NCBI RefSeq assembly: GCF_003231305.1 | Contig: NZ_QKVM01000040.1 | Span: 1-59,765, forward strand | Reading direction: 5' to 3' | Length of the DNA: 59,765 nt | Origin: Pseudomonas sichuanensis | GTDB taxonomy: Bacteria; Pseudomonadota; Gammaproteobacteria; Pseudomonadales; Pseudomonadaceae | Part shown: positions 53,843-59,765 of the stretch, piece after piece | Layout: each line of letters starts with the position of its first letter | Position numbering within the stretch: the first letter of the stretch is position 1 | Translations under genes and position numbers: made by a program | Notes under the pieces: model-generated | The model's input: the letters and a program-made list of their open reading frames with translations, nothing else | Databases searched by the model: none | Told to the model about the DNA's origin: nothing

Positions 53843-54787
53843 CTATGGCAAAGGCGCATGCCCGCCCTGCACGCCGAACTGCGACTGGCGCCAGAGCTCG
53901 AACACCCGGTTGCGCAGCCAGCGATGCTCGGCCGAGGCCTGCAGGCGCTGGTGCCACACCACCCAGTAGCGCTGGGTATGCTCGACGAAGCCCAAGGGTC
54001 GCCAGGCCAGCCCATGCAGGCGGGCCAGCTGGCGGGCGATATGCTCGGGCACCGTGGCCAGCGCCTGGCCGTTGCCGATCACCGGCACCATGGCACTGAA
54101 GAACGGCACCTCCAGGCTGATCCGCCGCTGCAGGCCCTGGGCGCGCAGGTGACGGTCGATGAAGCTGTCCTTGTCGCCGCCGCCGGAGACCCGCACGTGC
54201 TTGCAGGCCAGGTAGTCGTCCTGGCTCAGTGCGGCCTGCCTGGTGAGCGGGTGGTCATGGCGCATCAGGCACACCGCGCGGTCCTCGCCGAGCAGGCGCC
54301 CGTGCAAGTTGGGCGGCGATTCGTCGAACAGCGTGGTGGCCAGGTCGATCTCGCCACTGGCGAGCAAGGCGTATTGCCCGGCCTGCCAGGTGCGGTACTC
54401 CAGCGACACCCCAGGCGCCTCCTGCTCAAGCGCCGCCACCAACTGCGGCAGCATGTGTTCGGCCACGTAGTCCGAGGCCGCCAGGCAGAAACGTCGCTCG
54501 CAGCGGGCCGGGTCGAACGCCGCCGGTTGGCGCAGGGCATTGAGCTCTTCGAGCACCTGGCGCAGCGGCTCCACCAGTGCCTCGGCGTGCTCGCTGAGCA
54601 CGTAGCCACGGCCCTGGCGCACCAGCAGCGGGTCGTCGAAGGCTTCGCGCAGGTGCGCCAACTGGCGGCTCAGCGCGGGCTGGCTGCAGCCCAGGCGCTC
54701 GGCGGCATGGCTGAGGTTCTTCAGCTGCAGGAGGCAGTCGAGGGTGCGCAGGTGGGCGAGGCTGAGGGAGGCGAAGGTGGGGGTCAT
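53843..54787 (-). CDS. LysR-family transcriptional regulator, probable ddc regulator
   Basis: 314 aa. DNA-binding domain near residues 8-67 (AHLRTLDCLLQLKNLSHAAERLGCSQPALSRQLAHLREAFDDPLLVRQG), then a complete LysR substrate-binding domain (FCLAASDYVAEHMLPQLVAALEQEAPGVSLEYRTW). ATG 54787 (MTPTFAS) is chosen; the open frame further up would run into the REP pair at 54806. It lies directly upstream of ddc on the same strand, an arrangement I recall from P. putida. Control of ddc is inferred from position only. Confidence 0.88.
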   Translation of the reverse strand: MTPTFASLSLAHLRTLDCLLQLKNLSHAAERLGCSQPALSRQLAHLREAFDDPLLVRQGRGYVLSEHAEALVEPLRQVLEELNALRQPAAFDPARCERRFCLAASDYVAEHMLPQLVAALEQEAPGVSLEYRTWQAGQYALLASGEIDLATTLFDESPPNLHGRLLGEDRAVCLMRHDHPLTRQAALSQDDYLACKHVRVSGGGDKDSFIDRHLRAQGLQRRISLEVPFFSAMVPVIGNGQALATVPEHIARQLARLHGLAWRPLGFVEHTQRYWVVWHQRLQASAEHRWLRNRVFELWRQSQFGVQGGHAPLP

Positions 54788-54805
54788 GCTAGCTGTCCGA
54801 AAAGA

Positions 54806-54862
54806 ATCGCGGGGCAAGCCCGCTCCCACGGTTGATTCGTGGGAGCGGGCTTGCCCCGCGAT
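54806..54862. repeat. REP palindrome pair (REPIN) between LysR and yebC-like genes
   Basis: The same 25-bp arms as at 53707 (54806-54830 and 54838-54862) with a 7-base centre, in the same inside-out order. The two pairs lie about 1.1 kb apart and bracket the LysR gene. The right arm ends 13 bp short of the yebC-like stop at 54876, so it may act as that gene's 3' structure. Confidence 0.9.
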
Positions 54863-54875
54863 GGCATCACTCGGC

Positions 54876-55586
54876 TCAGTCAGTCAGGCCGACATAGACG
54901 TTCTGCACGTCTTCGTTCTCGTCGATCGCTTCGAGGAACGCTTCGACCTCGGCCAGCGCTTCGGCGCTCAGGCTGGCAGCACTTACCGGGTTCTTCGGGG
55001 TGTAGCCGATCTTCGCCGAAGTGACGGTGAAACCTTGCTCAGGCAGGGCCTTTTGCACGGCGTCGAGGTCGGTGGTGTCGGTGATGAACAGGGTCGAACC
55101 CTCTTCCTCACCGTCCTCGAAGTCCTGGGCGCCGGCTTCGATGGCGGCCATTTCCGGGTCGGCGTCACCTTCCGGGGTGGCTTCGATCAGGCCGACGTGG
55201 TTGAAATCCCAGGCTACCGAGCCGCTGGCACCGAGTTGGCCCTTGCGGAACAGCACGCGGATCTGGGCCACGGTACGGTTGACGTTGTCGGTCAGGCACT
55301 CGACGATCAACGGCACCTGGTGCGGGGCGAAGCCTTCGTAGCTGACCGCATGGTACTGCACGGCCTCGCCGTCCAGGCCTGCGCCTTTCTTGATCGCGCG
55401 CTCCAGGGTCTCACGGGTCATCGAGGCTTTCTTGGCCTGGACGATGGCCAGGCGCAGGCGCGGGTTCATGTCCGGGTCGGCGCCGGATTTGGCGGCGATC
55501 TGGATCTCCTTGGCCAGCTTGCCCATGATCTTGCCCTTGGCGTTGGCCGCGGTCTCTCTATGCTTGGCTTTCCACTGTGCGCCCAT
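54876..55586 (-). CDS. YebC/PmpR-family regulatory protein
   Basis: 236 aa. Family wording throughout: MGAQWKAKHRETAANAKGKIMGKLAKEI, an N-terminal helical domain, then VECLTDNVNRTVAQIRVLFRKGQLGASGSVAWDF. YebC-type proteins act as transcription regulators (PmpR in Pseudomonas) and, as recently recognised, help ribosomes through difficult peptide stretches. The start MGAQWK (rather than MAGHSK) marks it as the second, YeeN-like paralogue that many gammaproteobacteria carry besides the ruvC-linked copy. It stands alone between repeats. Confidence 0.9.
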   Translation of the reverse strand: MGAQWKAKHRETAANAKGKIMGKLAKEIQIAAKSGADPDMNPRLRLAIVQAKKASMTRETLERAIKKGAGLDGEAVQYHAVSYEGFAPHQVPLIVECLTDNVNRTVAQIRVLFRKGQLGASGSVAWDFNHVGLIEATPEGDADPEMAAIEAGAQDFEDGEEEGSTLFITDTTDLDAVQKALPEQGFTVTSAKIGYTPKNPVSAASLSAEALAEVEAFLEAIDENEDVQNVYVGLTD

Positions 55587-55693
55587 TTCAACTCTCTTGT
55601 TTCAAGGGCCGGTTCAGGAAGCGACCGGCCAAAAGTGGGGAGAGTTTATACGCCCAAACGCTGTGGATCGACAAGAAATCGCATGAGCTTGTT

Positions 55694-55716
55694 CGCGGGT
55701 AAACCCGCTCCCACAG
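55694..55716. repeat. Single REP-like element
   Basis: One unpaired copy of CGCGGGTAAACCCGCTCCCA..., the same core that sits inside the 66-bp arms at 37 and 52 kb. It lies in the 155-bp gap between the yebC-like and FAD oxidoreductase genes. It lacks the long flanking sequence seen in the mosaic copies. Confidence 0.75.
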
Positions 55717-55741
55717 TCCCCGCGAAAGGCCCTGATCTGGG

Positions 55742-57133
55742 TTAGCCTTTGTCGGCCTTGCCCGCCGCCGCCGCGAATTTGGCCAGCCGCACATCCAGCC
55801 GCCGCGGCCTGGCGCCGCGATCCTCGGCGTGCTCCTTGCGCCGAATGGCATTACGTACCATCAGCGAGCCCAGGTAGCGAATCGGCTCCGGCGGGAACTG
55901 CCCCAACGGCCCCTTGATCAACGGCGAGCGGGTCCAGGGGTTGTCCAGGCCCAGGGCCAGGGACGAGAGAATTTGCCCGCCCATGTGACACGGCCCTACC
56001 CCGCTGCCCGAATAACCAAAGCCATAGAACACGTTGCCCTGCCCATCGAGCCGGCCAAAGAACGGCAGGCCGGTGACAGAGCGGTCGGAAGGCCCGTTCC
56101 AGCTCGCCGCCAGCGGCACCTCGGCCAGGGCCGGGAAGAAATCGGCCAGGCTCTCGCGCAACAGCGGCTGGTACGGCGATGGCTGGTCGAACACCGGCAA
56201 CATGCGCCCGCCATAGGCGAAAGTATTGCCGCCCTTGCCAAGCATCAGCCGACCATCGGAAGTGTTGTGGTAGTAGTGCACGAAGATTCGCGAGTCGAGC
56301 ACGCTGACGCCGCTGTCCAGGCCGATCTGGCGCAACAGTTCCGGGCATGGCTCGGTGATCACCATGTCGCTGGAAACGATCGCCACGCTGCGCTCGAACT
56401 GCGGGAAGGCCCGCGCCATCCAGGCGTTGAGGCCCAGTACCACGCGGTCGGCGCGAATGGTGCCGGTGCGGGTACGCACCTGCGCCGGGGCCCCGTGCTC
56501 CAGCCCGGTCATCGCCGTGCCCTCGTGGATGCGCACGCCGCGCTGCAGGGCGACCCGGCGCAAGCCGCGCACCAGCCGCCCGGGCTGCACGGTGGCGGCG
56601 GCCGGTGAGTACCAACCCTCCAGGTGGCGCTCGGAGCCCGCCAGGCGCTGCAACTGCGCAAGCTCAAGGCGCTGGAACGAGTTGATAGCGCGCCGTTCCA
56701 GCGCCGCGATCACCGCGTCGGTGCCACCGACCTGGGCCGGGTTGGTGGCGGTGTACAGGGTGCCGTCCATGCGGAAATCGCAGCGGATGCCGTTGTCGGC
56801 GCAGAACGCGCCGATGGCCGCAATGCTGCGTTCCGACTCACTGACCAGGCGCACCGCCTCCTGCACCCCGAACAGACGCTCCAGGGTGAAGTACTTGGCC
56901 GACCAGGACAGCGCACAACCACCATTGCGCCCGCTGGCCCCGGCACCGCAGATATCTGCCTCGATCAGCAGCACATCCAGCTGCGGCGCCTGTTCCTTGA
57001 TCATCAACGCGGTCCATAGCCCGGTGTAGCCGCCGCCGACGATGCACACATCGCAGCGTGCGTCGCCCTGCAGGGGTGGGCATAGGGCCTCGTCTTCCTG
57101 GTCCAGCGCCTGTTGCAGCCAGAACGGTCTCAT
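55742..57133 (-). CDS. FAD-dependent oxidoreductase (DAO family), possible aminophosphonate oxidase
   Basis: 463 aa. The dinucleotide-binding motif CIVGGGYTGLWTA begins near residue 30, with EADICGAGASGRNGG next to it, both typical of glycine/D-amino-acid-oxidase-like enzymes. The C-terminal FGYSGSGVGPCHMGGQI closes the FAD site. Such enzymes oxidise a C-N bond of an amino compound. The N-terminal wording and the neighbours (OPA-type transporter, LysR of the aminoethylphosphonate-like type) resemble the family annotated as putative aminophosphonate oxidoreductase. Gamma-glutamyl-putrescine oxidase is the alternative. ATG 57133 has AAGGA upstream; the TTG at 57151 would only add six residues. 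It follows the transporter by 14 bp, so one operon. Confidence 0.85.
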   Translation of the reverse strand: MRPFWLQQALDQEDEALCPPLQGDARCDVCIVGGGYTGLWTALMIKEQAPQLDVLLIEADICGAGASGRNGGCALSWSAKYFTLERLFGVQEAVRLVSESERSIAAIGAFCADNGIRCDFRMDGTLYTATNPAQVGGTDAVIAALERRAINSFQRLELAQLQRLAGSERHLEGWYSPAAATVQPGRLVRGLRRVALQRGVRIHEGTAMTGLEHGAPAQVRTRTGTIRADRVVLGLNAWMARAFPQFERSVAIVSSDMVITEPCPELLRQIGLDSGVSVLDSRIFVHYYHNTSDGRLMLGKGGNTFAYGGRMLPVFDQPSPYQPLLRESLADFFPALAEVPLAASWNGPSDRSVTGLPFFGRLDGQGNVFYGFGYSGSGVGPCHMGGQILSSLALGLDNPWTRSPLIKGPLGQFPPEPIRYLGSLMVRNAIRRKEHAEDRGARPRRLDVRLAKFAAAAGKADKG

Positions 57134-57147
57134 CGCTTTGCTTTCCT

Positions 57148-58464
57148 TCAAGTACGCAGTGGCTTGATCGCCATGCTGGTGTTGGGGGCCACGTCATTGG
57201 CCGCAGTGGTGCTGGCCGGGCGGCTGTTCCAGTGCGGGATCAGCACCAGGGCGGAGAACAGCGCGGTGCCGGCAAAGACGATGAACACCGTGACGCTGTC
57301 GAAATACCCCGGCAGCAGGCCGCCGAGCACCGCGCCCACCGAACCGCAGCCGTTGACGAAGCCAGCGGCGGTGGCGCCGGCCTTGGCCGTACCGAAGTCG
57401 ATGGCCGCCGCACCGCTGATCATCGAGTCGGGGCCATACAAGGTCAGGCCCATGACGAACAGCAAGGCCACCACCAGCACCACGCTGCCGCTGTGCATGG
57501 CCGCCATGAAACCGGCCAGGGCCATGGTCAGCAGCAACAGGCTGATCACGCAAGCCGGCATGCGCCGGGCACCGAACAGTTTGTCCGAGGCCAGGCCAAT
57601 GATGATCGGGCCAAGCAACCCGGCCAGTTCGAAGGCGGTGGGGATGATCGCCGCGCCGACCTTACCCACCGAGGGCATCTGTTCGAAGACGATCACCGGG
57701 CCCCACAGCAGGATGGCGTAGCGCGCCGGTTTCAACATGAAGTAGGCCAGGCCCAGGGTGAGCACCGTGCGGTTGCGCAGGATCTCGCGCAGCGGCGCCC
57801 AGACGCTGCACAGGTTGCCCCCCGGCGCCATGCTTTGCGGCTCTGGCTCCACCGCCGGCAGGCCGACGTCTTCGGGCTTGTTGCGCTGGAAGATGAAGAA
57901 CAGCACGGCCACCAAGGCCACCACCACGGCGCTGGAGAAGAATGCCGCGTGCCAGGTGCCGACCAGGGTGTAGGCCCACCAACCGGCGAACGGCGAAGCC
58001 ACCAGGCCGCCGAAGGCGTAGCACGAACTCCACAAGCCCAGCACCCGCCCGCGCTGGGAGGCCGGGAAGAAACTGCCGATGTTCTTGCACAACCCGGCCC
58101 AGCCGGTGGACTGGGCCAGGCCCTGGATCAGCATGCAGGTGGCGAAGATCGGGAAGGTCGCGTAGCTGCCCATCACCACCGCCGCGGCGGCCGAGATCAG
58201 CAGCCCGCCGAGCACCACCACACGCGGCCCGAAGCGGTCGGCGAGCATGCCCCAGGTGAACTGGCCCACGGCGTAGGCGGCCAGGTAGATGGCGTCGAGG
58301 TTGGCCATGGCGGCCTTGTCGAGCATGAAGGTCGGGTCTTCGCCGATGCCGAGCTTGGCCACCGAGAAGGCTTTGCGGGTGAAGTAGAAGGCGGCGTAAG
58401 CCAGCCAGGTGATCGCGAAGATCTGCATGCGCCAACGCTTGATGGCGCCCAGGGATTGATTCAT
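57148..58464 (-). CDS. MFS transporter, organophosphate:phosphate antiporter (GlpT/UhpC-like) family
   Basis: 438-aa inner-membrane carrier with about 12 spans. The N-terminal ITWLAYAAFYFTRKAFSVAK, with its Tyr-x-x-x-Tyr-x-x-Arg/Lys pattern, and the GLAQSTGWAGLCKNIGSFFP and YGPDSMISGAAAIDFG segments are typical of the OPA branch, which moves sugar phosphates, glycerol-3-phosphate or phosphoglycerate. A phosphonate is a plausible substrate given the FAD oxidoreductase 14 bp downstream. It is first in the operon and divergent from a LysR gene; the shared 264-bp gap contains a palindrome (58668-58688). Confidence 0.87.
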   Translation of the reverse strand: MNQSLGAIKRWRMQIFAITWLAYAAFYFTRKAFSVAKLGIGEDPTFMLDKAAMANLDAIYLAAYAVGQFTWGMLADRFGPRVVVLGGLLISAAAAVVMGSYATFPIFATCMLIQGLAQSTGWAGLCKNIGSFFPASQRGRVLGLWSSCYAFGGLVASPFAGWWAYTLVGTWHAAFFSSAVVVALVAVLFFIFQRNKPEDVGLPAVEPEPQSMAPGGNLCSVWAPLREILRNRTVLTLGLAYFMLKPARYAILLWGPVIVFEQMPSVGKVGAAIIPTAFELAGLLGPIIIGLASDKLFGARRMPACVISLLLLTMALAGFMAAMHSGSVVLVVALLFVMGLTLYGPDSMISGAAAIDFGTAKAGATAAGFVNGCGSVGAVLGGLLPGYFDSVTVFIVFAGTALFSALVLIPHWNSRPASTTAANDVAPNTSMAIKPLRT

Positions 58465-58667
58465 TTGACTCTGACCTCTTGCGTGAGTGTGCCGGCAGAA
58501 TGTGAAGAAACGCCTGTCTTGTTGTTGTGGTGCGCACTGCGTGACGGAGGGACGTCACTTGGTCAGATGGCGGCAGCGGTCTGGCGTGACCGGGGCGAGG
58601 CCATGGCCCGGGGCCACCGCTTGTGGCGATGGCGTCGGGTTGAAACACATGGAAACAGCTGCTGACT

Positions 58668-58688
58668 GATAAATAAAATCGATTTATC
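58668..58688. promoter_or_regulatory. Candidate LysR operator
   Basis: GATAAAT-AAAATCG-ATTTATC, a perfect 7-bp inverted repeat with a 7-base centre, in the most AT-rich part of the 264-bp gap. It includes a T-N11-A LysR core and sits 40 bp before the LysR ATG at 58729, on the side expected for autoregulation and for activating the divergent transporter gene. By-eye call, no scoring. Confidence 0.5.
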
Positions 58689-58728
58689 GTATTTCACTCA
58701 TAAGCCCAGCTTGTAAGCGGAGTGCTCG

Positions 58729-59598
58729 ATGTCGGTTTCCCACGCTCAACTCAAAGCCTTTCATGCGGTCGCCGAACAAGGCAGCTTCACCCGCGCGGCG
58801 CAGAAGCTGTTCCTGACCCAGCCGGCGGTGTCCGACCAGGTGCGCAAGCTGGAGGAGCGTTACGGTGTGCTGCTGTTCCAGCGCAACAAGCGTTCGGTGC
58901 AACTGACCGACCTGGGCGAGCGCCTGCTGGGGGTGACCCAGCGCCTGTTCGCCTGCGAGGCCGAGGCCGTTGAGTTGCTGCAGGACTCACGCGCCCTGCA
59001 CACCGGCAGCCTGACGCTGGCGGTGGATGCGCCGGTGCATGTGCTGCCGCAGATCGCGCGCTTCTGCCAGCGCTACCCGGGTATCCAGGTGAAGATCGAG
59101 ACGGGCAATACCGACGAGTCGCTGGCCCGGCTGTTCAGCTACCAGGCTGACTTGGCGTTGCTGGGGCGCGATGTCGACGATGAGCGTCTGTTTTGCGTGC
59201 CGATGCGGCGTGACCCGATGGTGGCGTTCGTATCGCACCAGCATCCATGGGCCAGCCGGGGGTCGATCAGCCTGGCGGACCTGGATGACACGCCGTTGGT
59301 GCTGCGTGAGCCTGGGTCGGTGACGCGGCAGACGCTGGAGGAGGAAATGCAGCGGGCGGGGTTGCGGATTCGCTCGGCGATCCAGGTGGAGGGGCGTGAG
59401 GCGGCGCGGGAGGCGGTGGTGGTGGGGATTGGGGTTGGGGTGGTTTCGGCGGCGGAGTTCGGGGCTGATGCGCGGGTGTGTGCGTTGCCGATTGTCGATT
59501 GTCAGCGGCATTTGACGGAGACGTTGGTGTGTTTGAGCGAGCAGCGGACGCGGCGGGTGGTGGCGACGTTTTTGGAGATGGTACGGGAGGGGGGGTGA
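58729..59598 (+). CDS. LysR-family regulator of the adjacent transporter/oxidoreductase operon
   Basis: 289 aa. The DNA-binding domain reads HAQLKAFHAVAEQGSFTRAAQKLF, then TQPAVSDQVRKLEERYGVLLF. This resembles the LysR group recalled as aminoethylphosphonate-catabolism regulators (which share SDQVRKLEERYGV). The effector domain is complete. It is divergent from the transporter, the standard LysR layout, so it most likely activates that operon in response to its substrate. The last third of the gene is unusually G-rich on the coding strand (many GTG and GGG codons). It is followed 4 bp after the stop by a hexamer microsatellite. Confidence 0.88.
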   Translation: MSVSHAQLKAFHAVAEQGSFTRAAQKLFLTQPAVSDQVRKLEERYGVLLFQRNKRSVQLTDLGERLLGVTQRLFACEAEAVELLQDSRALHTGSLTLAVDAPVHVLPQIARFCQRYPGIQVKIETGNTDESLARLFSYQADLALLGRDVDDERLFCVPMRRDPMVAFVSHQHPWASRGSISLADLDDTPLVLREPGSVTRQTLEEEMQRAGLRIRSAIQVEGREAAREAVVVGIGVGVVSAAEFGADARVCALPIVDCQRHLTETLVCLSEQRTRRVVATFLEMVREGG

Positions 59599-59602
59599 GG
59601 TT

Positions 59603-59722
59603 TTTGGGTTTGGGTTTGGGTTTGGGTTCGGGTTCGGCTTCGGGTTCGGCTTCGGCTTCGGCTTCGGCTTCGGCTTCGGCTTCGGCTTCGGCTTCGGCTT
59701 CGGCTTCGGCTTCGGCTTCGGC
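59603..59722. repeat. Hexanucleotide tandem array (TTTGGG/TTCGGG/TTCGGC)
   Basis: Twenty in-phase hexamers: TTTGGG x4, TTCGGG, TTCGGC, TTCGGG, then TTCGGC x13 (59645-59722). The order suggests decay or conversion of one unit type into another by single-base change followed by slippage. On the minus strand it would read Ala-Glu or Pro-Lys type dipeptide repeats, but I see no start for a gene within the window. The flank 59723-59765 holds nothing recognisable. Confidence 0.97.
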
Positions 59723-59765
59723 TTTCAGAGTGTGGGTTTTGATAGATGTATGCGCATTCGGCGGC

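Noticed and set aside
59603..59722. CRISPR or telomere-like array
   Set aside because: Direct hexamers with no spacers and no cas genes; a plain microsatellite explains it.

Overview
The window is high-GC Pseudomonas chromosome. P. putida / P. entomophila-type fluorescent pseudomonads fit best: the REP palindromes have the P. putida-type core, and the PLP decarboxylase closely resembles the P. putida DOPA decarboxylase as I recall it. Everything here rests on reading the sequence; no database was searched.

Left half (1-28045, minus strand): four NRPS genes and a SyrP-like dioxygenase, transcribed right to left. They form the peptide-assembly part of a pyoverdine cluster. In the order of synthesis: a 3090-aa NRPS (C-A-T-E-C-A-T-C), an Fe(II)/2-oxoglutarate beta-hydroxylase, a 1014-aa NRPS (interface domain-A-T), a 2611-aa NRPS (C-A-T-E-C-A-T), and an NRPS cut by the left edge (C-A-T-C-A-T-E...). 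Adenylation signatures read by eye predict D-Ala, a basic residue, beta-hydroxy-His, D-Asp, a basic residue, Ser, D-Ala. The remaining modules and the thioesterase must lie beyond the left edge.

Divergent from the NRPS genes (28272-34323, plus strand) is an eight-gene, translationally coupled operon matching P. aeruginosa fpvGHJK-fpvCDEF. In that species it reduces ferric pyoverdine in the periplasm and passes the iron to an ABC importer. The 226-bp gap between the two units holds a near-consensus iron-starvation (PvdS-type) box facing the NRPS genes. Synthesis and iron release are therefore encoded back to back. The outer-membrane receptor FpvA, PvdL, PvdS and chromophore maturation genes are not in this window.

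Middle (34324-47135): a DUF2946 protein and a TonB-dependent receptor, an orphan lipoprotein, an MHS-family transporter with a strong terminator, then an unusual plus-strand cluster of three paralogous phage tail-collar (MdpB-like) proteins, a GNAT acetyltransferase and a 1479-aa autotransporter built of Ig-like repeats. No other phage genes are present. I consider this the best candidate for an undescribed system.

Right part (47136-59765): katG divergent from a LysR gene, a lipoprotein, a 725-bp gene-free tract of mosaic palindromic repeats, an aromatic amino acid (DOPA) decarboxylase with a LysR gene, a YebC-family regulator, and a FAD oxidoreductase / OPA-type transporter / LysR set that resembles aminophosphonate use. 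The window ends in a 120-bp hexanucleotide microsatellite. REP palindrome pairs punctuate the intergenic gaps. No tRNA, rRNA, CRISPR or insertion sequence was seen.
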